From Ridgeia piscesae (Eukaryota > Annelida > Polychaeta > Sabellida > Siboglinidae): 64,000 nucleotides of DNA. The notes under the pieces were generated by a model. It saw nothing but the letters and a program-made list of their open reading frames with translations, did no database searches and had not been told where the DNA came from. The stretch covers positions 1 through 64,000 of the forward strand of contig JAODUO010001367.1 in NCBI GenBank assembly GCA_025642075.2, given 5' to 3'. The position numbers were made by a program, and so were the translations under genes. Positions 52,823-64,000 of the stretch are shown in pieces. Every line of letters starts with the position of its first letter. Position 1 is the first letter of the stretch.

Positions 52823-55081
52823 AGAGGAACGACACATTATTAAAGAGACACGAACCAAAATCCCCTATATAATATCCGCCTGTAGCCGACCACCACATTC
52901 CTCACGATACATCTACCAAACCTACTGACAAAGACCATGACAAATACCAAAATATTATAATCACTTACTCTGATGAAACAATAATTAAACATCCCTACCT
53001 TAACCTAGATGATGTGGCGTTGGCGTTCAACCAGTAACTTCACAACATATAACCTTGCTTATTACGTTAATAAATTCACGATACGAAGTGGCATTTATCC
53101 AGTGCAAAATCGACTAGCTTAGTTGCTTTGGTTACAATGAGGATTACAGCCGGAGCAAACGCTTCAAGGAAAGTCGAATGTGTAATGGGATTTATACACA
53201 TATTACGTAAACCTAACGGAAATGTGCTCAGCTCATGTGTTATCCCGGCATACACGAATGCATTAGAGACGATGGCGCTAACAGAGAAATGGCAGGAGAA
53301 GGTCCACGTTTGCGAAAAACAACCTGATAAAAAATAATCGTGGGAGTTAAAAGAGCTGATCAGAGAAAATGGATGAAATGAGAGTGGAAAGAATTGGAGA
53401 CAAAAAACTGGCAAAGAGAACAGATGCCCAGAAAGTGGAAGGGTAATCCTTACTAATTATGTCATTATGTTTGTACGAGCAACATTAATAACTAGGACAA
53501 CTCTGGTGACCCAGATATTCGGGTAATGACTGTGCTTGGTTGCCACAGCTTGGTTTAGTTATGGACGCAATGTGATAGTTTATGTTGTACTGCCGAAATG
53601 TCAATGAAAACATTATGATAGAACATGTCTAATGTGTATTTTTTACATTTCTTCTGGACGGGAGATCAGATGCAGACTGCTTCCTCGGACTCATCACTTG
53701 TGATGCCTTGGACAAGTTGCATTCCAAATACACATAGCGCAATGATATTATGTTATAGGCCTCTGAGCTTGTGTGAAGTTAGAACCTATACGCCAACCTA
53801 GAACATGGTACATTGGTTATAATTGTATTTACTTTTGACTGATGTCATTTAGTAGTTACTTGTAAGGTGGTTTATATCAATGAGGTCATTTATGAGTTTG
53901 GTGAATACAAATTAGATGTGAAGTACGGGACACGGCAGGGTAAAGTGTTGATGTCGCTCTTATAAGTATCAACATTTCAGCTAAACCCAACGTAGATCTT
54001 TCTGGGTCCTTACTTTCTGAGAAGAGAGTCGACACTAAATGTTGATACTTTTATATTATTTAGCAACCAGTCAACGAAACTGGCCCAACCCATTCAGCGT
54101 AAGTCAAATCAAAGTAATTGCAGAGCCATCGACATTTGTCATAACGTTCCTACTAATTAATTAATTTTGATCTTAACAAACTTTAGGAACAATCTTATGG
54201 CGCGGATCGTCTGTTGACTAAGTTTGAATAGTTAAGCTTTCTAATATATTTGTCACTAGGCGGTGTCACATATTTACGTCGAAATATGTGTGAAGATTTG
54301 GTAGGAATCGCGTACAAGCTACGCTCCGAACACGTGAAAATAAACATGGATTGTTCAGTTTATATGCAGAATATACACCATAACGTGCGTTCTTCTTTAC
54401 TTTAATGCCATATCCCTAACAAGTATTTCAATCGCATGTATTTCAAATGAAGGCATGCATTTGAACATATGAATATATTCCTGAAAAAGTGCATACATTT
54501 GATTTAATTTAAGTATTTACATTTACATTAAAATATGCCAAAACGCATTGATTGTGTGAAACACATTCGATCATAACCGCCAAACCTAGTTGAAATCCAC
54601 AACATTTTAGATGTGGTCTTTACAACGTCAATTGCACGAAAATAGGCTTTAACCTTTTGTCCAAGTGTAAGAAGGTTTTAACTAAGTCTCCACCTACACC
54701 AACGACATTTATTTAAAATATATACAGGTTCAGTTAGATAGTTTATTTACGTGATTATTATATTCTCAGTAAATTCCTCAAATATTGCAACTATCATTCT
54801 AACATTTTTGTCAGCGTTGCACACCTCTCCTAATTTCATCAGATTAACTATTTTGAGGTTTTGCCTCATAAAACATTACATTATTTGTTATATTTTTAAC
54901 AGAACGGAAATGGCAAAACGCTCATGCCAAATTATGTGTTATCTTTAATAAGTATGTGTTCCGTAGTCTGTACAATACTTCGATCAACGTTTGGCTCTTT
55001 TGTGATAGGTAAATTGGCAAAATAAGTTACAAAACCTTTGCAAAGACGTAATTAATGTCTTTCCAATGTGCATTCTTGTTA
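52823..55081. other. Anonymous sequence
   Basis: About 2.2 kb of AT-rich DNA. The overlapping open frames at 53076-53414 and 53128-53337 on opposite strands have no recognisable motif. Confidence 0.45.
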
Positions 55082-55416
55082 TGTAGAGCGCAATGGGTCA
55101 GCACGGGTAGAGCTTCGGACTCTCGACTAAGAGAACCCGGTTTCGAATCCTGTGCAGCGGTGTTAAAATATTGGGCACGTTTTTTCACTCTACATTGCTC
55201 CAGTTCACTCAGCTGTATAAATGAGTACCTGGCTATAGACAGTGGTGGATATTTGTACGAGCAGTCTTCGCGCATTAATTGTAGCATATGGCTGGATGCT
55301 TCCCAGATGAGTTGAGATGGAGTTTGATTGAACAGGTTTGTCATGGAAGTAAAGTGTAAAGCGCTTTGAACGGTCCTGAGGGCTGGATACTGCGCTATAT
55401 AAAAATTTGCCTTTAC
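55082..55416 (+). mobile_element. tRNA-derived SINE, family A, copy 3 (full length)
   Basis: TGGGTCAGCACGGGTAGAGC forms the A-box region and GGTTTCGAATCC the B box with one extra T. The body and the GCGCTATATAAAAATTTGCC tail are collinear with 4632-4311 on the opposite strand. No direct target duplication stood out. Confidence 0.82.
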
Positions 55417-55848
55417 TTTTCTAAATGTTGTTGCCTTACTTTGTATTTAAAACTACACCTATATATACTATATACTTGGAGCTAACGACTGGGAAGACGC
55501 GGGATTCACAACTGGGAAAATAAACGATTCAAACGTGTGTATCGTTGGTAGATCCAAATATATGCTAACGCCTAGTCTAATGTCACGTGACAAATTTGAT
55601 TGTGCCAACTCTCTCATCTCTTATGCTTTAAAATACACTTACACAAACATGTTTTCAACAAATCTGGAGATGTAGATGCTGTGTGTTTATGTCAGCATTT
55701 TACTTTAACATCTCCTTAAATATGCTTATGTAAATATAACCAACTAGCTCAGCTGAACAAATAAAACAAGTGTGCAAATAATATGCAAATATATGTGTCC
55801 ATTTCCATTTAAAACCGTCCTATCAAGTTATGCCTAATGGTAATTTAC
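55417..55848. other. Anonymous sequence
   Basis: No recognised feature. Confidence 0.45.
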
Positions 55849-57056
<1,208 letters not shown>

Positions 57057-57105
57057 TGTTGGGCTAGTGTATGTGCTTGCGTGCATGCGTGTGTGTTGTG
57101 CGTGT

Positions 57106-57121
57106 GGATGAGTGTATTGTT

Positions 57122-57187
<66 letters not shown>

Positions 57188-57207
57188 AACAACACACTCA
57201 TCCACAT

Positions 57208-57210
<3 letters not shown>
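57106..57210. repeat. Palindrome centred on (TA)n
   Basis: GTGGATGAGTGTATTGTTTA on the left pairs with TAAACAACACACTCATCCAC on the right (one mismatch) around a TA run (57124-57180). Confidence 0.9.
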
Positions 57211-57252
<42 letters not shown>

Positions 57253-57268
57253 CACTTATATATATATA

Positions 57269-57277
57269 TGGTCAGCA

Positions 57278-57336
<59 letters not shown>

Positions 57337-57339
57337 GCA

Positions 57340-57381
<42 letters not shown>

Positions 57382-57390
57382 TGCTGACCA
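57269..57390. repeat. Second TA-centred palindrome
   Basis: GGTCAGCAAGTTTATATA (57269-57286) is the exact complement of TATATAAACTTGCTGACC (57372-57390 region), enclosing two TA tracts split by a third GCAAGTTTATATA. Confidence 0.9.
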
Positions 57391-57393
57391 TTA

Positions 57394-57822
57394 TTGTCAT
57401 TGGTTTTTAGATATATCCTTCTCTAGAATTAATAAGTCCACTACAGGTTACACATTTACCCCCTGTGTGGGTTATTTTACTTTCCCTGGCATAGACACCA
57501 GATAGTAGGTACCACCGGCTTTTAGTGTATCTTCCGAAAGATACAGGCAAATGTCTTTCAGTTGAGAAAAAGATTAATCTAATTGATTGACAAAGTGAGT
57601 TTAATTTAATTTAACTGAGACATTTCCAGTTAATTGACTTATGAATCAATTGCCCAAAGCCTTAAAGTCAGTTCCGGTTATTTTTAATCCTCTGGGAAAT
57701 ACTTACTTACCATGTTTAGTCTACGTAATTCGCGCACTAACATTGGTTTATGCCTCTTGGTCTTCCATCTGTCTAAAGAAGGAAAATAGGTCTATAACTA
57801 ATTTCACACCATTCAAAATATA
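57394..57822. repeat. Segmental direct repeat, copy 1, containing a reverse SINE-B piece
   Basis: Matches 58651-59062 over about 420 bases (TTGTCATTGGTTTTTAGATA at the start, TTTCAC.CCATTC.AAATATA at the end). Bases 57440-57560 are the reverse complement of the family B SINE body, so the SINE insertion predates the duplication. Confidence 0.88.
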
Positions 57823-58322
57823 CAGCATGGTTTACCTATGACAATGATGTACACCTGTACGTGGCATGTCTGTTGTTCCGCTCTCCGTGTTCTGTCTCTT
57901 GGGGGCCAATTGTTTATGGTTTCATCTACGATCTCTCGGAAGATTTAATAAGTGTAAAACAAAAATCGAAAAATGCTTCAGAATGTCGGGATACACGTAT
58001 ATAAAACCTTAGATGCTCGACAAACAAAAATCGTGTTAAAAACAGTTTACACGACCAGACATTGCCAAACATAGTGGCGCCACGCAGTGGAAGGTGATCG
58101 TACTAGCTGCATACACAGGAAGGTATTTTACAATGATTCCTGTGTGATAGACTTGACTCGATTGTGTTCTGTCTTAATATTCCGCTACGCACGGAAGTCT
58201 ACACTACATGCTCGCTATACACTATTTCACGGAAATTAATTCCAAAGCGTGTAAAATTCCAACGGTACTGAATGAAGTAGGTCTGCATGCCACAGCAATT
58301 ACGGGCTAAAATTGCAAACAAA
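57823..58322. other. Anonymous sequence
   Basis: No recognised feature. Confidence 0.4.
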
Positions 58323-58617
58323 GCAATGCTTTGCTTGGTGTAAGATCTAATCAATTATTAAGAGGTGAACATGTTAGTTAGCATACTACTAATAATTAGA
58401 CACCGTTTAGGTATGTTCACCTGGGTAGTGGTGATTGTATATGTATGCCCTGTATGTAATTAACATTTGGCAATAGTCCAAACTGGATATGTATTTAATC
58501 ACCACATCCCAGGTGAACATCCTAAGCGGTGTCTAGTAATCAGCATGAAGCTAATTAGCATTGTGTCCCTCTTGCTTACTAATTGATTTCATCCTGCACC
58601 GGATAAACCATTGCTCA
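58323..58617. mobile_element. Foldback (snapback) MITE-like element
   Basis: Arms of about 115 bases (58323-58440 and 58492-58617) are imperfect inverted repeats: GCAATG...GGTG.A.GAT on the outside, TAGACACCG.TTAGG.ATGTT, CACCTGGG..GTGGTGATT inside. The loop is about 50 bases. No coding capacity. Confidence 0.8.
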
Positions 58618-58650
58618 GTGACTTATTCTTCCATTAAGACCTCTGTCAAC

Positions 58651-59062
58651 TTGTCATTGGTTTTTAGATATGTCCTTCTCTGGAATTAGTGAGTCCATTA
58701 CAGGTTACTTGTGGGATATTTTACTTTCCCTGGCATAGTCACCAGATAGAAGGTACCACCGGCTTTTAGTGTATCTTTCGAAAGACACAGGCAATTGTCT
58801 TTCAATTGAGAAAAAGATTAATCTAATTGATTGACGAAGTGAGTTTAATTTAATTTAACATTTCCAGTTAATTGACTTCTCAAGTCAATTGCCCAAAGCC
58901 TTAAAGTCAGTTCCGTTTATAAAAAATCCTCTGTGACATAATTTCTTACCATGTTTAGTCTACGTAATTAGCGCACTGATGTTTGTTTATGACTCTTGGT
59001 CTTCCATCTGTCTTTAGAAGGAATAATAGTTCTATAACTATTTTCACCCCATTCGAAATATA
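58651..59062. repeat. Segmental direct repeat, copy 2
   Basis: Partner of 57394-57822 with small deletions (the ACATTTACCCCCTGTG part of the SINE piece is shortened). It lies just beyond the foldback element. Confidence 0.88.
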
Positions 59063-59294
59063 TCACCTCTCACCATTTAGGTCACTTTGGTTACTTCAAA
59101 TAATTTACGATGCGTGTATCTGTCATAGAGACATCCGCTGCCATCTCTTGTTCCGTTGTAAAAAAGGTAATAGTACATTTAAAAAAGATCTTTTTCACTA
59201 TTTCTGCTTGTCAACCCTGCTCAGTTGAATATCATTTCGACGTTTCTATGAAGTTTTTAGCTACTCTACAATGAACGCGGGGAAACGTATTTTA
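59063..59294. other. Anonymous sequence
   Basis: No recognised feature before the repeat array. Confidence 0.4.
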
Positions 59295-59302
59295 TATATA
59301 TA

Positions 59303-59386
<84 letters not shown>

Positions 59387-62300
59387 TCTGTCTCTGTCTC
59401 TGTCTCTGTCTCTGTCTCTGTCTCTGTCTCTGTCTCTGTCTCTGTCTCTGTCTCTGTCTCTGTCTCTGTCTCTGTCTCTGTCTCTGTCTCTGTCTCTGTC
59501 TCTGTCTCTGCCTCTGCCTCTGCCTCTGCCTCTGCCTCTGCCTCTGCCTCTGCCTCTGCCTCTGCCTCTGCCTCTGCCTCTGCCTCTGCCTCTGCCTCTG
59601 CCTCTGCCTCTGCCTCTGCCTCTGCCTCTGCCTCTGCCTCTGCCTCTGCCTCTGCCTCTGCCTCTGCCTCTGCCTCTGCCTCTCCCTGCCTCTGCCTCTG
59701 CCTCTGCCTCTGCCTCTGCCTCTGCCTCTGCCTCTGCCTCTGCCTCTGCCTCTGCCTCTGCCTCTGCCTCTGCCTCTGCCTCTGCCTCTGCCTCTGCCTC
59801 TGCCTCTGCCTCTGCCTCTGCCTCTGCCTCTGCCTCTGCCTCTGCCTCTGCCTCTGCCTCTGCCTCCCTGCCTGCCTCTGCTCTGCCTCCCTGCCTCTGC
59901 CTCTGCCTGCCTCTGCCTCTGCCTCTGCCTCTGCCCTGCCTCTGCCTCTCTCTGCCTCTGCCTCTGCCTCTGCCTCTGCCTCTGCCTCTGCCTCTGCCTC
60001 TGCTCTCTGCCTCTGCCTCTGCCTCTGCCTCTGCCTCTGCCTCTGCCTCTGCCTCTGCCTCTGCCTCTGCCTCTGCCTCTGCCTCTGCCTCTGCCTCTGC
60101 CTCTGCCTCTGCCTCTGCCTCTGCCTCTGCCTCTGCCTCTGCCTCTGCCCTGCCTCTGCCTCTGCCTCTGCCTCTGCCTCTGCCTCTGCCTCTGCCTCTG
60201 CCTCTGCCTCTGCCTCTGCCTCTGCCTCTGCCTCTGCCTCTGCCTCTGCCTCTGCCTCTGCCTCTGCCTCTGCCTCTGCCTCTGCCTCTGCCTCTGCCTC
60301 TGCCTCTGCCTCTGCCTCTGCCTCTGCCTCTGCCTCTGCCTCTGCCTCTCCCCTCTGCCTCTGCCTCCTCTGCCTCTGCCTCTGCCTCTGCCTCTGCCTC
60401 TGCCTCTGCCTCTGCCTCTGCCTCTGCCTCTGCCTCTGCCTCTGCCTCTGCCTCTGCCTCTGCCTCTGCCTCTGCCTCTGCCTCTCTCTCCTGCCTCTGC
60501 CTCTGCCTCTGCCTCTGCCTCTGCCTCTGCCTCTGCCTCTGCCTCTGCCCTGCCTCTGCCTCTGCCTCTGCCCTCTGCCTCTGCCTCTGCCTCTGCCTCT
60601 GCCTCTGCCTCTGCCTCTGCCTCTGCCTCTGCCTCTGCCTCTGCCTCTGCCTCTGCCTCTGCCTCTGCCTCTGCCTCTGCCTCTGCCTCTGCCTCTGCCT
60701 CTGCCTCTGCCTCTGCCTCTGCCTCTGCCTCTGCCTCTGCCTCTGCCTCTGCCTCTGCCTCTGCTCGCCTCTGCCTCTGCCTCTGCCTCTGCCTCTGCCT
60801 CTGCCTCTGCCTCTGCCTCTGCCTCTGCCTCTGCCTCTGCCTCTGCCTCTGCCTCTGCCTCTGCCTCTGCCTCTGCCTCTGCCTCTGCCTCTGCCTCTGC
60901 CTCTGCCTCTGCCTCTGCCTCTGCCTCTGCCTCCTGCCTCTGCCTCTGCCTCTGCCTCTGCCTCTGCCTCTGCCTCTGCCTCTGCCTCTGCCTCTGCCTC
61001 TGCCTCTGCCTCTGCCTCTGCCTCTGCCTCTGCCTCTGCCTCTGCCTCTGCCTCTGCCTCTGCCTCTGCCTCTGCTGCTCTGCCTCTGCCTCTGCCTCTG
61101 CCTCTGCCTCTGCCTCTGCCTCTGCCTCTGCCTCTGCCTCTGCCTCTGCCTCTGCCTCTGCCTCTGCCTCTGCCTCTGTCTCTGCCTCTGTCTGCCTCTG
61201 CCTCTGCCCTCCCTGCCTCTGCCTCTGCTCTCTGCCTCCCTGCCTCTGCTCTCCTGCCTCTGCCTCTGCCTCTGCCTCTGCCCCTCTGCCTCTGCCTCTG
61301 CCTCTGCCTCTGCCTCTGCCTCTGCCTCTGCCTCTGCCTCTGCCTCTGCCTCTGCCTCTGCCTCTGCCTCTGCCCTCTCGCCTCTGCCTCTGCCTCTGCT
61401 CTCCTCTGCTCTGCCTCTGCCTCTGCCTCTGCCTCTGCCTCTGCCTCTGCCTCTGCCTCTGCCTCTGCCTCTGCCTCTGCCTCTGCCTCTGCCTCTGCCT
61501 CTGCCTCTGCCTCTGCCTCTGCCTCTGCCTCTGCTCTCCCTGCCTCTGCCTCTGCCTCTGCCTCTGCCTCTGCCTCTGCCTCTGCCTCTGCCTCTGCCTC
61601 TGCCTCTGCCTCTGCCTCTGCCTCTGCTGCCTCTGCCTCTGCCTCTGCCTCTGCCTCTGCCTCTGCCTCTGCCTCTGCCTCTGCCTCTGCCTCTGCCTCT
61701 GCCTCTGCCTCTGCCTCTGCCTCTGCCTCTGCCTCTGCCTCTGCCTCTGCCTCTGCCTCTGCCTCTGCCTCTGCCTCTGCCTCTGCCTCTGCCTCTGCCT
61801 CTGCCTCTGCCTCTGCCTCTGCCTCTGCTGCCTCTGCCTCTGCCTCTGCCTCTGCCTCTGCCTCTGCCTCTGCCTCTGCCTCTGCCTCTGCCTCTGCCTC
61901 TGCCTCTGCCTCTGCCTCTGCCTCTGCCTCTGCCTCTGCCTCTGCCTCTGCCTCTGCCTCTGCCTCTGCCTCTGGCCTCTGCCTCTGCCTCTGCCTCTGC
62001 CTCTGCCTCTGCCTCTGCTCTGCTCTGCCTCTGCCTCTGCCTCTGCCTCTGCCTCTGCCTCTGCCTCTGCCTCTGCCTCTGCCTCTGCCTCTGCCTCTGC
62101 CTCTGCCTCTGCCTCTGCCTCTGCCTCTGCCTCTGCCTCTGCCTCTGCCTCTGCCTCTGCCTCTGCCTCTCTGCCTCTGCCTCTGCCTCTGCCTCTGCCT
62201 CTGCCTCTGCCTCTGCCTCTGCCTCTGCCTCTGCCTCTGCCTCTGCCTCTGCCTTTCTGCCTCTGCCTCTGCCTCTGCCTCTGCCTCTGCCTCTGCCTCT

Positions 62301-63211
62301 GCCTCTGCCTCTGCCTCTGCCTCTGCCTCTGCTCTGCCTCTGCCTCTGCCTCTGCCTCTGCCTCTGCCTCTGCCTCCTGCCTCTGCCTCTGCCTCTGCCT
62401 CTGCCTCTGCCTCTGCCTCTGCCTCTGCCTCTGCCTCTGCCTCTGCCTCTGCCTCTGCCTCTGCCTCTGCCTCTGCCTCTGCCTCTGCCTCTGCCTCTGC
62501 CTCTGCCTCTGCCTCTGCCTCTGCCTCTGCCTCTGCCTCTGCCTCTGCCTCTGCCTCTGCCTCCCTCTGCCTCTGCCTCTGCCCTCCTGCCTCTGCCTGC
62601 CTGCCTCTGCCTCTGCCTCTGCCTCTGCCTCTGCCTCTGCCTCTGCCTCCTGCCTCTGCCTCTGCCTCTGCCTCTGCCTCTGCCTCTGCCTCTGCCTCTG
62701 CCTCTGCCTCTGCCTCTGCCTCTGCCTCTGCCTCTGCCTCCTCTGCCTCTGCCTCTGCCTCTGCCTCTGCCTCTGCCTCTGCCTCTGCCTCTGCTCTGCC
62801 TCTGCTCTCCCTGCCTCCCCTGCCTCCTGCCTCTGCCTCTGCCTCTGCCTCTGTCCTCTGCCTCTGCCTCTGCCTCTGCCTCTGCCTCTGCCTCTGCCTC
62901 TGCCTCTGCCTCTGCCTCTGCCTCTGCCTCTGCCTCTGCCTCTGCCTCTGCCTCTGCCTCTGCCTCTGCCTCTGCCTCTGCCTCTGCCTCTGCCTCTGCC
63001 TCTGCCTCTGCCTCTGCCTCTGCCTCTGCCTCTGCCTCTGCCTCTGCCTCTGCCTCTGCCTCTGCCTCTGCCTCTGCCTCTGCCTCTGCCTCTGCCTCTG
63101 CCTCTGCCTCTGCCTCTGCCTCTGCCTCTGCCTCTGCCTCTGCCTCTGCCTCTGCCTCTGCCTCTGCCTCTGCCTCTGCCTCTGCCTCTGCCTCTGCCTC
63201 TGCCTCTGCCT
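59295..63211. repeat. 3.9-kb TA / TG / CTGTCT / CTGCCT hexanucleotide array
   Basis: TA (to about 59354), TG (to about 59384), CTGTCT hexamers to about 59510, then CTGCCT hexamers for about 3.7 kb with scattered indel interruptions (for example 59870-59955, 61193-61260, 62580-62600, 62800-62855). Three overlapping plus-strand frames of about 1300-1400 residues (poly SA, LC, LP) are products of the stop-free unit. Confidence 0.99.
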
Positions 63212-63536
63212 TGTATGTATGTTGGGCCTCTACCTAAATATTATGTTATCACCAAAACCGTTGTCATCTGGTGTTCCGTGGTCATTTATTGTTTCCGTCA
63301 TTTATTGTTTATGTCGCTCCGTTTACGTCTTAATGTTTTCTGTCATCGTCTGTCGTTCCGTTGTCACATCGCGTTCATGCAAATGTATAAACATGGGGAC
63401 AGTGACAAACAACATCCCACGACTGTTATCTACGGGAGTCGACCCACGTCAGTCCAAACTCCAGTGCGTAGCCCGGGAGGGTCACGTGACGACAACAGCT
63501 GCTGTTTCATCGTCACATCAGGTCCGGGTTCTGCCC

Positions 63537-63570
63537 TATTAAATACCGACCGACACCGGACTCCGCAGTC
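63537..63570 (+). promoter_or_regulatory. TATA-like box and CAGT initiator of the 63.6-kb secreted gene
   Basis: TATTAAATA at 63537-63545 precedes a CAGT initiator (63566-63569) by 30 bases, matching the arrangement at the stanniocalcin-like gene. A CACGTGAC E-box-like site lies at 63483-63490. The 5' UTR would be about 50 bases. Confidence 0.6.
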
Positions 63571-63616
63571 TACCTAGTCCACGCCGCTCACCGCGATACC
63601 AACCACCGTCGGCAAC

Positions 63617-63716
63617 ATGAACGGATTCTACTGCACCACCTTTGTGTGCGTGCTCTTGCTACCTCTGGCGTCATCTTGGTATTTCGGCCACAGTTCCAGA
63701 CAAGAAGCCGAGGGTC
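63617..63716 (+). CDS. Secreted protein, first exon (signal peptide), partial
   Basis: ATG at 63617 in a CAACATGA context starts 33 codons plus one base. Residues 1-20 are a signal peptide (hydrophobic core TTFVCVLLLPLASS), likely cleaved near SSW. The exon ends GGGTC|GTAAGT (donor at 63717), phase 1. The mature start is short and uninformative, so the family is unknown. Exon length, phase and promoter layout parallel exon 1 of the stanniocalcin-like gene, which makes a paralog possible but unproven. The remainder lies beyond 64000. Confidence 0.65.
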
Positions 63717-64000
63717 GTAAGTATCTTACCGATCCAATGTCGATGTAAAGGGATTTTTCCTACGTTTTGGTCTCGCTTCAACACTATTTCGAATAAGAAT
63801 CCGGACATACGCACACTAATTAACGGTAATCGCAAGACGTGAAAAGTCGTCTGTGTAAATTAGACCTATATAAATATCTATCCGATACTATGGGAGACGT
63901 TGGTTGCGTCGAGGAATATAGGTTGTTTTGAATATGACGTTGTCGCGTAATAAAAGTCTATCTTCGTAGCAACACGAATGTAAATTGGCAATTCTCGCGA
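63717..64000 (+). other. Intron 1 of the 63.6-kb gene, running off the window
   Basis: No further exon visible; continues to the right edge. Confidence 0.55.

Noticed and set aside
55100..55165. tRNA gene from the A/B box head
   Set aside because: The stems do not close into a full cloverleaf and the segment continues into a repeated SINE body.
59354..63577. Three overlapping plus-strand open frames of about 1300-1400 residues
   Set aside because: Pure translation of the stop-free CTGCCT hexamer (poly SA, LC, LP); no signal, splice or non-repeat coding content.

Overview
This is eukaryotic, intron-bearing, AT-rich DNA, about a fifth of it simple-sequence repeat, with few coding exons among decayed non-LTR retrotransposons, tRNA-derived SINEs and small inverted-repeat elements. 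No prokaryotic gene organisation is present. The best lineage clue is a secreted globin exon (2593-3044, minus strand) that fits the extracellular globins of annelids, including siboglinid tubeworms: signal peptide, early Cys, WxxxW A-helix, and a His-bearing F-helix followed by a G-helix. A lophotrochozoan, most likely an annelid, is my inference.

Three real host genes are supported. (1) The extracellular globin, first exon only, whose intron opens with a long GT repeat. Its heme pocket looks abnormal: Glu at the distal position and no Phe in the CD region. (2) A four-exon stanniocalcin-like secreted protein (29622-35495, plus) with a TATA/CAGT core promoter, consensus or near-consensus splice sites and stanniocalcin-like cysteine spacing. 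(3) The first exon of another secreted protein (63617-63716, plus), with the same promoter layout and intron phase; the rest lies beyond the window. A 323-bp segment present twice (42771 and 46425) may carry the last exon of an unknown Cys-containing protein.

Layout: 1-2.6 kb, a LINE remnant and a CATA/CA repeat block; 2.6-3.4 kb, globin; 4.3-6.8 kb, a SINE, tandem duplications and a decayed zinc-finger-like sequence; 8.9-13.8 kb, a nested mosaic in which a minus-strand LINE is split by a roughly 500-bp tandem dimer, itself split by an 893-bp TIR element with its empty site preserved, next to an inverted second LINE copy; 14-22 kb, mostly anonymous DNA with LINE 3' ends; 22.7-28.3 kb, composite microsatellites; 29.5-36.4 kb, the stanniocalcin-like gene; 36.4-42.7 kb, a hairpin, a SINE, a MITE and an AT tract; 42.7-46.8 kb, two LINE fragments tail-to-tail around a 1.3-kb heptamer array, all flanked by 323-bp direct repeats; 47-55.4 kb, microsatellites inside foldbacks, a LINE 3' end and two SINEs; 55.8-59.1 kb, a 1.2-kb alternating purine-pyrimidine array, TA-centred palindromes and a foldback element between duplicated segments; 59.3-63.2 kb, a 3.9-kb hexanucleotide array ending about 330 bp before the promoter of the last gene.

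The genes do not form a pathway. The common theme is simple repeats next to LINE 3' ends, inside foldback loops, and beside gene landmarks (the globin donor, a stanniocalcin-like acceptor, and the 63.6-kb promoter).
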